From positions 50,283 to 114,282 of the forward strand of contig NZ_JAQRFN010000013.1 in the NCBI RefSeq assembly GCF_028598555.1: a DNA stretch of 64,000 bases, given 5' to 3'. A program made the position numbers and the translations under genes. Below the pieces are notes generated by a model that made no database searches, had not been told where the DNA came from, and saw nothing but the letters and a program-made list of their open reading frames with translations. Of this stretch, positions 40,602 to 48,748 are shown one piece after another; position 1 is the stretch's first letter, and each line of letters opens with the position of its first letter. This DNA is from Xenorhabdus anantnagensis (GTDB lineage: Bacteria; Pseudomonadota; Gammaproteobacteria; Enterobacterales; Enterobacteriaceae).

Positions 40602-40732
40602 TCTACCCTTCATCTTTCAAGCTGCCTCTTTGTTGGCTGCGCTCACTTGGCAAATCTCAGTCACACAGTTATCTATGTTTCTGGGATTCGTTCCCTTGCC
40701 GCTGCGATGCAACTTGAAATCTATTGGGTATC
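40602..40732. repeat. ERIC element between the two TRAP permease genes
   Basis: About 130 bp beginning TACCCTTCATCTTTCAAG and ending AACTTGAAATCTATTGGGTA, with the ERIC core TTGGCTGCGCTCACTT. It matches the second copy at 48749-48875 over most of its length. ERIC elements are non-autonomous palindromic repeats, transcribed here inside a putative operon. Confidence 0.9.
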
Positions 40733-40738
40733 CACAAA

Positions 40739-41245
40739 TTAATGACTCTCAGACACCACTGGCGGTTGACCAGAAAAATGCTGAACTATCGAGATCACAT
40801 CAACCATCGCATAGAAAATCATCAATATTCCGCTAATAGGCAAACATAAATAGATGTATCCCATCTTCCAACCTAATGCAGGTGTGATTTGACCATTTTC
40901 CAGTGTCGATGAAACAAGAAGGCTGCCACCATAAAGCAGCACAATAGAAGAGAACGAAATTATTGCTGCCTGAATAATCAGACCGATAATGCTTTTCTTT
41001 ACTCCGGTTAATTTCATGACCAGCAGATCGATAGCAAGATGACGATGCTGTCCCGTTGTATATACAGCGCCAATCATTGCGACCCACATAAACAGATAAC
41101 GTGCTAATTCATCTGTCTCAGTGCTCGGTGCACCCAGGACATAACGAGAAATAACCTGCCATGACACACATAAAACCAAAAAGGCCAGCAGGCAGATGAT
41201 AAAAAATGCCAAACTTTTATTGGTAATCGCTACAAGGTTTTTCAT
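40739..41245 (-). CDS. TRAP transporter small permease (DctQ type)
   Basis: A 168-residue, four-span membrane protein. The conserved SWQVISRYVLGAPSTETDELARYLFMWVAMIGA (residues about 29-61) defines the DctQ family. It lies upstream of the large permease with an ERIC element in between, and divergent from the binding-protein gene across a 261-bp promoter region. Confidence 0.9.
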   Translation of the reverse strand: MKNLVAITNKSLAFFIICLLAFLVLCVSWQVISRYVLGAPSTETDELARYLFMWVAMIGAVYTTGQHRHLAIDLLVMKLTGVKKSIIGLIIQAAIISFSSIVLLYGGSLLVSSTLENGQITPALGWKMGYIYLCLPISGILMIFYAMVDVISIVQHFSGQPPVVSESH

Positions 41246-41264
41246 TTATTTTATCCCTGTCATT

Positions 41265-41276
41265 TTGGTTTACCAA
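41265..41276. promoter_or_regulatory. UxuR/ExuR-type operator, DctQ side
   Basis: TTGGTTTACCAA, 19 bp upstream of the small-permease start on the minus strand. It has the same form as the site ahead of uxuA. Confidence 0.65.
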
Positions 41277-41369
41277 TTAAAGTCTACACAGACAGCAGAG
41301 TCTATACTGATCGCACTAAAAACAGAGAAATAACTCCCTGAAAGAGGGTGAGAGAGATCACAAATCTGA

Positions 41370-41381
41370 AAGGTTAACCAA
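41370..41381. promoter_or_regulatory. UxuR/ExuR-type half-strong operator
   Basis: AAGGTTAACCAA with a perfect GGTTAACC centre, in the divergent TRAP promoter region. Confidence 0.5.
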
Positions 41382-41403
41382 TAATGCCATTTTTTTGTGA
41401 TTG

Positions 41404-41415
41404 AGGTAGACCAAT
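41404..41415. promoter_or_regulatory. UxuR/ExuR-type operator, binding-protein side
   Basis: GAGGTAGACCAA, matching GGTnnACC. It is about 90 bp ahead of the DctP-type gene and 34 bp (start to start) from the previous site, about three helical turns. Confidence 0.45.
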
Positions 41416-41506
41416 TGAATTTTGCCTTTTGCCCAATCAGTAAGATCTGATTATGGTTGTCCACAGAAAATAACAAAAACCGACACTTACCTCTGGAGAA
41501 TCAAAC

Positions 41507-42499
41507 ATGCAGAATCGCAAACGAATTTTAAACATTGTGACGGGCATAGCGACTGGCATCATATTTATGCTGGGGACATCTCAGGCTTTCGCCGTAACAA
41601 CACTGAAACTTAGCCATAACCAGAACCGAGACCATGCTGTTCATAAGGCCATGACCCGGTTCGCGAACGAAGTGAAAGAAAAAACTAACGGGGAAGTCCG
41701 TATTCGCATCTATTCTGATTCTCAATTGGGCAACCAACGTGAATCCATTGAATTGATGCAAAACGGCGCCTTGGATATTGCTAAGTCCAATGCAGCAGAA
41801 TTAGAAGCCTTCTCTCCCGCTTATGCCATTTTCAACTTGCCCTATTTATTCCGCGATAAAACGCACTATCAACAAATAATCAATAGCGATATCGGTAAAG
41901 AAATCCTCGATTCAAGTCAAACCATGGGGTTTATTGGTCTCACTTACTATGAGGCAGGCGCACGCGGTTTTTATGCGAAAAAGCCGATTAAAACGCCTGA
42001 AGATCTAAAAGGTTTAAAAATTCGCGTACAACCCAGTCCAACCGCCATTGCGATGGTGAAAGGATTGGGAGGCAATCCAACGCCATTAGCTTATGGTGAA
42101 CTCTATACCGCATTACAACAAGGGGTTGTGGATGCCGCGGAGAACAACATTATTTCTTTTACGCTAAGCCGCCATAATGAAGTAGCAAAATTCTTTTCGC
42201 TGGATGAGCATACGATGATCCCTGATGTGCTGTTAATATCGAACAAGTCATTGAATAAATTAACGCCTGAACAGCAAGAGATTGTAAAAAAAGCAGCACT
42301 GAACTCTTCAGAATACATGATTCAACTTTGGGAAAAATCAGAACAGGAAGAGCGTGCAAAAGCAGAAAAACAAGGTGTTGAGTTTATTGTCGTGGATAAA
42401 GCCCTCTTTCAAGACGCAGTTAAACCCCTGTATGACAATATTGCTAAAACACACCCGGAATTATTCGAAATGGTAAATAGAATGCGTAAAGTAGAATAA
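41507..42499 (+). CDS. TRAP transporter periplasmic binding protein (DctP type)
   Basis: A 330-residue exported receptor: signal peptide ending SQAFA, then TTLKLSHNQNRDHAVHKAMTRFA. The DctP core GLKIRVQPSPTAIAMVKGLGGNPTPLAYGELYTALQQGVVDAAENN includes the arginine that binds the substrate carboxylate. Context suggests glucuronate or a related hexuronate. It is divergent from its permease genes, unlike the usual PQM order. A strong terminator follows, then the regulator gene. Confidence 0.93.
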   Translation: MQNRKRILNIVTGIATGIIFMLGTSQAFAVTTLKLSHNQNRDHAVHKAMTRFANEVKEKTNGEVRIRIYSDSQLGNQRESIELMQNGALDIAKSNAAELEAFSPAYAIFNLPYLFRDKTHYQQIINSDIGKEILDSSQTMGFIGLTYYEAGARGFYAKKPIKTPEDLKGLKIRVQPSPTAIAMVKGLGGNPTPLAYGELYTALQQGVVDAAENNIISFTLSRHNEVAKFFSLDEHTMIPDVLLISNKSLNKLTPEQQEIVKKAALNSSEYMIQLWEKSEQEERAKAEKQGVEFIVVDKALFQDAVKPLYDNIAKTHPELFEMVNRMRKVE

Positions 42500-42510
42500 T
42501 TTTCTCTCAA

Positions 42511-42540
42511 AACCACCTATTGTAACAAGAATAGGTGGTT
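42511..42540 (+). terminator. Terminator after the TRAP binding protein
   Basis: Perfect 11-bp stem AACCACCTATT / AATAGGTGGTT with an eight-base loop, followed by ATATTT. Confidence 0.8.
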
Positions 42541-42618
42541 ATATTTCTGGCATTGATGTCTTAGAATACCATCATTTTTAGTCGTTCCATTTAAGTCTAT
42601 TACCTTACGGCGGCATTA

Positions 42619-43368
42619 ATGATGAACTTTGCAGAATCCAAGCGCCCCTATCATGAAGTAGCCCAATCACTACGCCAGATGATTATCGATATGGATTATT
42701 CTCCCGGTGATCGTCTGCCTACAGAGCGTGAAATTGCAGAAAAATTCGGCGTTTCTCGCACCCTTATTCGTGAAGCATTAATTGTATTGGAATTGGAAAA
42801 CCTCATTGAAGTACGCAAAAGCTCAGGTATTTATATCATTCGCCTGCCATGCGCTTATTCAAGCGATACAACCATCAATGCCGCAGGGCCTTTTGAGTTA
42901 TTACAAGCACGCCAATTATTGGAAAGTAATATCGCTGAGTTTGCAGCGCTCCAAGTGACGCCAGTCGATATTGCCAACATGCGCAACGCATTAGAAAAAG
43001 AGAGAAATGATCTGATTTCGGGAGAAAGTGAATCCGGTGATAGGGAATTTCATTTAGCCATCGCGCAGGCAACGCATAACAGTATGTTAGTTGAATTACT
43101 TAAACAGTCTTGGACGTGGCGTGAGAATAATCCTATGTGGATAAAACTGCACAGCCGAATTGCCAATACTGACTATCGTAAAGCGTGGTTGAATGATCAT
43201 CAGGCAATTTTGGCGGCTATGATCAAAAAAGATCCCGCAGCAGCGAAGCAAACGATGTGGCAACATTTAGAAAATGTGAAACAGAGTTTGCTTGAATTAT
43301 CAGATGTCGATGATCCTAATTTCGATGGGTATTTGTTTGAGTCTTATCCGGTTGGTATTGGGAAGTGA
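42619..43368 (+). CDS. uxuR: GntR/FadR-family hexuronate regulator (UxuR/ExuR-like)
   Basis: A 249-residue regulator with an N-terminal winged helix (SPGDRLPTEREIAEKFGVSRTLIREALIVLE, residues about 28-58) and a C-terminal FCD ligand domain (FHLAIAQATHNSMLVELL). It closely resembles UxuR/ExuR, repressors released by fructuronate or related uronates. Adjacent to the hexuronate genes and matching the TTGGTnnACCAA sites, it is their likely controller. UxuR versus ExuR cannot be settled here. Confidence 0.87.
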   Translation: MMNFAESKRPYHEVAQSLRQMIIDMDYSPGDRLPTEREIAEKFGVSRTLIREALIVLELENLIEVRKSSGIYIIRLPCAYSSDTTINAAGPFELLQARQLLESNIAEFAALQVTPVDIANMRNALEKERNDLISGESESGDREFHLAIAQATHNSMLVELLKQSWTWRENNPMWIKLHSRIANTDYRKAWLNDHQAILAAMIKKDPAAAKQTMWQHLENVKQSLLELSDVDDPNFDGYLFESYPVGIGK

Positions 43369-43426
43369 GTTTGTAATGATGAAGAGAAAGGATGTTGGGG
43401 TAGTTGGTTGAGGTTTTTGTTTGAGA

Positions 43427-43450
43427 GGAGTTGCAGTTATTTGCAGCTCC
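43427..43450 (+). terminator. Terminator-like hairpin after uxuR
   Basis: GGAGTTGCA / TGCAGCTCC stem, one G-U pair, six-base loop, about 60 bp past the stop. No strong T run. Confidence 0.55.
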
Positions 43451-43574
43451 AGAAAACTCACCAATCATTAGTCCGATATAGCCCTTCATAACATACTAAT
43501 TTTGAGTTAAATATAGATCTATACTTAGCCTTATATTTTTCATGCCATACATTTTTTCCGATCGGAGGTTTTCT

Positions 43575-43898
43575 ATGTTACAGAAAGCCCTGTGCGGCTA
43601 CACTACAACCATCAGTAAATTTAAATCCAATCCCAGTGCAGCATTAGCAGAGGCCAAAGGAGATGCTATTGCCGTTTCATCCAATAATCAGATCCAATTC
43701 TATGCTGTTCCTGCTGCGCTTTTTGAGGAGATGAGTGCGTTTTGTGAATATGCACAAAGAGGAAAAACCGAGCTGAAAAGCATCCCTGCTAATTTCACAA
43801 CAGAAGGACTGAATATGAATAAAATTACCACTAAAATGGCTGAAAGAATTAGAAAAGGTAAGACCGAAGACTATGAAGAGTGGTCAATGAGGAAGTAG
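43575..43898 (+). CDS. Phd/YefM/YafN-type antitoxin
   Basis: A 107-residue antitoxin from the ATG at 43575, which follows CGGAGG; a start at 43542 has no such site. The N-terminal GYTTTISKFKSNPSAALAEAKGDAIAVSSNNQIQFYAVPAALFEEM is the Phd/YefM DNA-binding fold, and the C-terminal part (MAERIRKGKTEDYEEW) is the toxin-wrapping tail. It precedes a damaged YafO-like toxin gene by 46 bp, so it is an antitoxin without a working partner here. Confidence 0.8.
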   Translation: MLQKALCGYTTTISKFKSNPSAALAEAKGDAIAVSSNNQIQFYAVPAALFEEMSAFCEYAQRGKTELKSIPANFTTEGLNMNKITTKMAERIRKGKTEDYEEWSMRK

Positions 43899-43944
43899 TA
43901 AAGAAAGTTATATTGTTACCAAATAATAAAAAGGATATTTAACG

Positions 43945-44091
43945 GTGGTAAGCATATTCATACACCGTGGTTTGAAAGAAACTTTAGGTGAACAGAAAAC
44001 GAAGGCTCTGGTTGATGACTTTCGTGCCTATAAGAGAAGGAAATGGCTTACCCATTACCTTTGGCGCAGAGGTATTTCGAGAGAAATACTA
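43945..44091 (+). pseudogene. Frameshifted YafO-like toxin
   Basis: From a GTG at 43945 (AAGGA upstream) the product starts VSIFIHRGLKETLGEQKTKALVDDFRAYK, like YafO-family mRNA-cleaving toxins. After AYK the similarity jumps to another frame, EGNGLPITFGAEVFREKY, ending at a TAA (44089-44091). The open frame instead continues as unrelated sequence to 44205. The conserved C-terminal catalytic part is absent, so the toxin is dead. Confidence 0.7.
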
Positions 44092-44099
44092 AATAGTTT

Positions 44100-44136
44100 A
44101 TATAGACACCGATTCAATTCAAGTTGGTGTCTATAT
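44100..44136. other. Perfect 11-bp inverted repeat
   Basis: ATATAGACACC / GGTGTCTATAT with a 15-base loop, directly after the broken toxin frame. It could be a weak terminator, a binding site or a mobile-element end. Confidence 0.5.
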
Positions 44137-44216
44137 GGTTCATTCAGTATATTCAATGATTATTTAGGGTTTTATCAATCCACAACAAAGTACAAACTAA
44201 ATTAATATTATAAATA

Positions 44217-45872
44217 TTAATCTACAAGCCATAATTTAATTAATTGCTTCTTCAGATAGTTATGCCTTCTACATAGGGTTTCAATATTCCAATCATTAAC
44301 TCTACAAACATCACGAGTTAAATCAAAAGAACTTTTGCTATTTTGTTTCTCATATATTGATTTTTTCTTATCAAAATCAGAATTTTGAGCTTCTGAATTT
44401 TTTACTCCACTAATTAGTGTTAAATTCCCAATTTTATGCAGCCATGAAGCATGCTCATTAACATCAAATCTCTCAATCCAATATTGGTTAACTCGAGTCT
44501 GAGGCATTATATGTTCAATAGTTATACGTCCGGTATATGTTTTAATAACACTCTCATCCTGCTGCTCCATATCTAGACGTAATAAAATAGCTTTAATCAA
44601 ATTAACCTGATTAGGCCTAGGCTCATATAAATCCGCATCCAAAGATGCAATAAACCCTTTATTATCGGCGTGTTGATTAATATGATTCATTATTTCTTGA
44701 AATGATAAATCATTATTTATAGCGACCAAAGAAGAATAACAAACCATTTCCCGCTTGCTTTTTATTTGTTTTTTTAACCAACCATGCATATATACTTTTT
44801 CAAATGCTGAGATGAACTGTGAAAATTCATTCCAACCAAAATCTTCAGTTCGCATCATTCTATTTAAAAAAGCCATTATAGGAGGGATCCATTCATCAGT
44901 AGCTAGATTAGTAAGAGATACAATCCTACGCTTAACTTGTGGATGTTCAAAATCATTCTCTAATATTCTCGTGTAGTTTTTTGCTGAGTTAACCAGCATT
45001 AAAGACATATTAATAGCATTTCCATGAAATTGCTTCTCTAGGTTATCAATAAATGCTTCAAATCCTTTTTGTAAAACCCTGTCACGATCCTTTTTCTCAG
45101 ATAGCTTATGAAAAGCAAGGAATTTATCTAGTCTTTTGACACCCACCATATCTTCAATCTGGGACCATGCTGATTCGATCTGACCAGCATTCTTTTTATA
45201 TAAAGATGCTGACTCAAAAAGAGCATTTTTTAGTAAATCAGCGTTAGTCAATGGTAAACCACGACTATTAAGAACATTAAAAAGGCGAAATGATGAAGCA
45301 AAGTCATCAGCTTGAACAAAAACTATATATACATTTTGTAAAATATATTTAGCCAATAGTTTTAAGTTATCAATTGAAATACACTCCAAATACTTCCTTA
45401 TTGCTTCTGAATTATCTATAAACACAAGATCCGTATCAGATGGTTTCTCAGGTCTATAATCTTTTAAATCTTGTAATATATAATATTTATATAAATCATA
45501 CTCTTTTTTTCTAACAATAAGTCTAGGTTCATCTGTTTCATCTGAATAAACATCTATTGGTAATATACGCTTCTGGAGATCATCTTTAATTCCTTGTACA
45601 GGTATTAGTTTTTTGAGTTCCGAAACAATTATACTTAAAGTAGTAAGTCGTTGTTGCCCATCAACAACCTCATATTGGTTATTACCTTTATTTATACAAA
45701 TCATACTCCCAATAAAATATTCATTCTCTGACGAGAGAGTACTTTGATAAATATCATCTATTAGTTGCTCTGCATTATCTATAGTCCAACTATACGGACG
45801 TTGATAAGATGGTATTATATATTTTTTATTTTCTGTTAAAATGTCTTGTATTTTACACTCTTTGGCTTCCAT
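44217..45872 (-). CDS. DUF262/DUF1524 (GmrSD-type) nuclease
   Basis: A 551-residue single-chain protein. The N-terminal DUF262 domain (GmrS-like, ParB-fold NTPase) has YIIPSYQRPYSWT and the DGQQR motif at 71-75. The C-terminal DUF1524 HNH domain (GmrD-like) has ITIEHIMPQ (near residue 460), then HKIGNLTLISGVKNSEAQN. Such proteins cut modified phage DNA (type IV restriction) or serve in other defence systems. It stands alone among toxin-antitoxin and IS debris, typical of a defence gene gained by transfer. The AT-rich codon use fits that. Confidence 0.85.
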   Translation of the reverse strand: MEAKECKIQDILTENKKYIIPSYQRPYSWTIDNAEQLIDDIYQSTLSSENEYFIGSMICINKGNNQYEVVDGQQRLTTLSIIVSELKKLIPVQGIKDDLQKRILPIDVYSDETDEPRLIVRKKEYDLYKYYILQDLKDYRPEKPSDTDLVFIDNSEAIRKYLECISIDNLKLLAKYILQNVYIVFVQADDFASSFRLFNVLNSRGLPLTNADLLKNALFESASLYKKNAGQIESAWSQIEDMVGVKRLDKFLAFHKLSEKKDRDRVLQKGFEAFIDNLEKQFHGNAINMSLMLVNSAKNYTRILENDFEHPQVKRRIVSLTNLATDEWIPPIMAFLNRMMRTEDFGWNEFSQFISAFEKVYMHGWLKKQIKSKREMVCYSSLVAINNDLSFQEIMNHINQHADNKGFIASLDADLYEPRPNQVNLIKAILLRLDMEQQDESVIKTYTGRITIEHIMPQTRVNQYWIERFDVNEHASWLHKIGNLTLISGVKNSEAQNSDFDKKKSIYEKQNSKSSFDLTRDVCRVNDWNIETLCRRHNYLKKQLIKLWLVD

Positions 45873-46149
45873 TTTTCCATCCGCACTATATTAACAGTAA
45901 AATCTAAATTAGGTTGCTAACTTATTTCATAAGGCATTGATATTTAAATTATAATTCTTTTTATAAAAAACTCAACTTTTAATTTAAATGATTTATTGAC
46001 ATTAGTCACATTGTAAATAACAAAATAAAAAATCCATTATAGAAAAACACACTTAAATTAAATCAGATCCCTTAATCAGGGAATAAATAATCAAAATAAA
46101 TCATCTGACTATAGAGTTTATCACTATCATTTAATTCTGTTATTCGTAA

Positions 46150-46521
46150 TTTGAGTTTGTTGGAAATAAAAAGCAGCAACATGGGTTATGGTATGCTTGG
46201 GAGCCTCGCCTCAAGAGTATCATTGCGCATACTTTCGGAAGACGAAGTAAGAAAACGCTCAAGAAGTTATTAAAAAAACCATCCCGATTCAACGGGACTT
46301 TCTGGTATATAGACAATTTCAAAACTTACAAGATGTTACCGAAAAATAAGCCTCTTATCGGAAAAAATTTTACACAACGTATCGAGCGTGAAAATCTCAC
46401 CCTACAAAACCGAATTAAGCGATTGAATCGTAAAACATTAAGTTATGCAAAATCCCCGGAAATACATGACCATTTTTTCTTTAATTATTGGACATATTTC
46501 AAATCTTTGATCAGAATCTGA
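46150..46521 (+). pseudogene. 5'-truncated IS1-family transposase (InsB)
   Basis: The frame reads FVGNKKQQHGLWYAWEPR from about 46156, then FNGTFWYIDNFKTYKMLPKN and NRIKRLNRKTLSYAKSPEIHD, as in the InsB half of IS1. A stop codon lies just upstream (46147-46149), so InsA and the start of InsB are missing. The C-terminus (FFFNYWTYFKSL) departs from the usual end. No inverted-repeat ends were recognised. Confidence 0.85.
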
Positions 46522-46575
46522 TTTTTATTACTAAATTATAATATAGACAATAAATTTCATTTAAATAAGATACAA

Positions 46576-46839
46576 TTAACTTTTTAGCGTTATGTGTGAA
46601 ATATTGATGTCTTGTATGAGTTTAATCGCCGAAAATGAGTAATTAAATTTTTCTTTTGGAGATTTAATAATAAATAAGTCACCAATAATTTTATCTTTAT
46701 TACCTTTAAGGCTATAAATCTCACTATTTTCATTCTCTCTGTCAATGCGTAATCCACTAATATTACGAAAATATATGCCTGAAACAACTTTCTCAAAAGG
46801 GCCAAACTCTATTAGAGGAAGTTTAATACTAAAGTTGTC
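46576..46839 (-). pseudogene. C-terminal fragment of an unknown protein
   Basis: The minus strand is open for about 88 codons and reads like real protein: [20 protein letters not shown], then [20 protein letters not shown] and LFIIKSPKEKFNYSFSAIKL, ending ISHITLKS at a TAA (46578-46576). The upstream side runs into sequence that codes an SDR fragment on the other strand, so the N-terminus is lost. Family not recognised. Confidence 0.5.
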
Positions 46840-46989
46840 ATCAGATATTAAAAGAGAAGGATGCGAATTAATTAATAAGAAATTTCCGGATATTGATATC
46901 CTTATTAATAATGCTGGAATTTTTTCTCCTAAGCCAATTTTTGAAATTAGTGATGATGAATGGCTTAACTATTTTAATATCAATGTCCT
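46825..46989 (+). pseudogene. Internal fragment of a short-chain dehydrogenase
   Basis: The plus strand reads [20 protein letters not shown] (including the SDR NNAG motif), then [20 protein letters not shown] and NVL. Neither the TGxxxGxG cofactor motif nor the catalytic YxxxK is present, so both ends are missing. It is fused on the right to a fragment of a LysR gene on the other strand. Confidence 0.75.
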
Positions 46990-46995
46990 AGTTGT

Positions 46996-47091
46996 AGGAG
47001 ATAGCCCCAAAGTCCGGGCAGCAGCGGTAAAACTACCTGTGTCGATGATTCTGATAAATACACTTAAGTCTTCAAGGTTACGCAGTACCAT
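46996..47091 (-). pseudogene. N-terminal fragment of a LysR-family regulator
   Basis: Reading left from an ATG at 47091 gives [20 protein letters not shown] then [10 protein letters not shown], the start of a LysR helix-turn-helix. Similarity stops at about 46996, where SDR sequence begins. It is divergent from the MFS exporter that starts 124 bp away, the usual layout for a LysR regulator and its target. Confidence 0.75.
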
Positions 47092-47215
47092 TGATGACAC
47101 CTTATCATAAGTTTTTATCCATTATGGATATTTATTGCACTAAATGGAAGCATGATACTGATTACTCATCTCGAATTCAGATTGATGCATTTTTAGCGTA
47201 TAAGGAGAGTCTTCA

Positions 47216-48412
47216 ATGCCATTCGTGATATATATATTTTCGCTTTGTGCATTTGCGATAGGGTTTACAGAGTTCATCACTATTGGACTGATATCTGTGA
47301 TGTCAGTAGATCTTGGTGTAGATGTAACCAGTATTGGGTTAACAGTGACGGCTTATGCATTAGGCGTTGTGATTGGGGCACCCATTTTGACAGCACTGGC
47401 ATCTAATTGGTCGAGAAAACGCTTACTTCTTACTGCAATGTTGGCATTTACTCTTGGGAATCTAATAGCCGCCGCATCAGCAAATTTGGTTATTCTTTTA
47501 GTGGCACGTTTATTATCTGGTCTGGCACATGGCGTTTTTTTTGCTGTGGCTTCTGGTGTTGCGACTCGGTTGGTTCCGTCTGAACGTGCTGGAACTGCCC
47601 TCGCTTGGGTATTCGGTGGTGTCACTATTGCCATGTCTTTAGGCGTTCCTATAGGAACTTGGCTAGGTAGTATACTCAATTGGCATGTCATATTTTTAAT
47701 TATCGCTGTTTGTGGATTGATTGGAACGATTGGTATTGGATTCAAAATGCCAAAAGATGCCGGAGAGCAGGCTATGAAGGTATCTGCTAGCTGGCGTCAT
47801 CTTATTATCCTTTTTGATCGACGTTTACTGGCAGGTGCAAGCGTCCCGATGTTTTCCTATACCGCTTCTTTTGCCCTGTACACATTTATTACCCCTATAT
47901 TATTGACGATTACAGGAGTAAGTGTTGAAACAGCCAGTGGAGTATTGCTTGCGTACGGTATTGGAGCCGCTGTTGGTACGGTTTGGGGTGGTCGATTGAC
48001 AGATCGACAGGGAATGGATCTTGCCTCACTTATTCTTCTTGTCGGTATTGCAGTTGTGCTTGCAGCTATGAGTTTCAGTCTTACCAATTCTGTACTGATG
48101 ATTGGTTTGACGGCTTTACTTGGGTTGGCAACTTATGGGGCAATTCCACCGTTGCAGTCAAGGATACTTATGTTAGCGGAGAGGCACACACCATATGCAA
48201 TGGATATAGCTTCTGGCATGAATATTGCCGCTTTTAATGCTGGGGTTGTTCTGGGTTCGGTGATTGGTGGTACTACAGTACGAGGGTGGGGATTAGAAAC
48301 ACTAACATGGGTAGGTGCAGGAATTGGTGTTCTGGCTATTGTATCCCTTGTATGGCAAATGGTTATTCCATCCATGCGTGAGCAGCGTACAATACTAAAC
48401 TTTATGAAATGA
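47216..48412 (+). CDS. MFS exporter (AraJ/YdhP-like, DHA1 family)
   Basis: A 398-residue, twelve-span major facilitator protein. Landmarks are FAIGFTEFITIGL in span 1, the motif between spans 2 and 3 (LASNWSRKRLLL) and LVARLLSGLAHGVFFAVASGVATRLVP. It resembles sugar- or drug-efflux carriers such as AraJ. Its regulator is reduced to a fragment (46996-47091). The last codons are altered by a 60-bp-offset partial duplication: the in-frame VIPSMREQR repeats after the stop. Confidence 0.9.
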   Translation: MPFVIYIFSLCAFAIGFTEFITIGLISVMSVDLGVDVTSIGLTVTAYALGVVIGAPILTALASNWSRKRLLLTAMLAFTLGNLIAAASANLVILLVARLLSGLAHGVFFAVASGVATRLVPSERAGTALAWVFGGVTIAMSLGVPIGTWLGSILNWHVIFLIIAVCGLIGTIGIGFKMPKDAGEQAMKVSASWRHLIILFDRRLLAGASVPMFSYTASFALYTFITPILLTITGVSVETASGVLLAYGIGAAVGTVWGGRLTDRQGMDLASLILLVGIAVVLAAMSFSLTNSVLMIGLTALLGLATYGAIPPLQSRILMLAERHTPYAMDIASGMNIAAFNAGVVLGSVIGGTTVRGWGLETLTWVGAGIGVLAIVSLVWQMVIPSMREQRTILNFMK

Positions 48413-48448
48413 TGACTTTCGGTTATTCCATCCATGCGTGAGCAGCGT
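48361..48448 (+). repeat. 28-bp direct repeat across the MFS stop codon
   Basis: The 28 bases at 48361-48388 recur exactly at 48421-48448, 60 bp on and so in the same frame. The second copy reads VIPSMREQRSISNSP and then stops, and is probably the original C-terminus. Confidence 0.9.
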
Positions 48449-48565
48449 TCAATCTCTAACTCACCATAATTATTCTGTCGATCGCTGTACTACAGGAGCG
48501 GTGTCCATTGAGATGCAGAAAAAACGCCTACTTTATTAAATTATAAGATTTTCTGTTACAGGAAA

Positions 48566-48610
48566 AAGCTGACGCTTTGGAAGAAACGATAACTTCCAAA
48601 GCGTCAGCTT
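48566..48610 (-). terminator. Perfect 18-bp hairpin
   Basis: AAGCTGACGCTTTGGAAG pairs perfectly with CTTCCAAAGCGTCAGCTT around nine bases. On the minus strand a TTTTTCC run follows, so it looks like the terminator of a minus-strand gene whose last codons (ending RGLSIAIVMKTFRHVF, stop at 48627) survive just to the right. That gene is cut off by the ERIC element. Confidence 0.75.
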
Positions 48611-48626
48611 GCGTGGTTTGGCTGCC

Positions 48627-48748
48627 TTAGAAAACATGCCTGAAGGTTTTCATCACAATGGCTATGGATAAGCCCCGCAAAAATAGCTTTTGACGATGTT
48701 TGCCCTGTAGACGTTTTGTGATAAGGGATTTATTATCGATTCTTGATA
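48627..48748 (-). pseudogene. C-terminal stub of an unknown minus-strand gene
   Basis: The frame NKSLITKRLQGKHRQKLFLR then GLSIAIVMKTFRHVF ends at 48627 next to a strong terminator. Upstream it is interrupted by the ERIC element at 48749. The hydrophobic end hints at a membrane protein but I cannot name the family. Confidence 0.35.

Noticed and set aside
44076..44205. The tail of the 86-residue frame from 43945 as real toxin sequence
   Set aside because: Similarity to YafO-type proteins switches to another frame after AYK and ends at a TAA; the tail is out of frame.
46745..47110. A 121-residue frame that looks like an SDR gene
   Set aside because: Only the middle is SDR sequence; the first part is antisense to another fragment and the last part is antisense to a LysR start, so it is a chance read-through.
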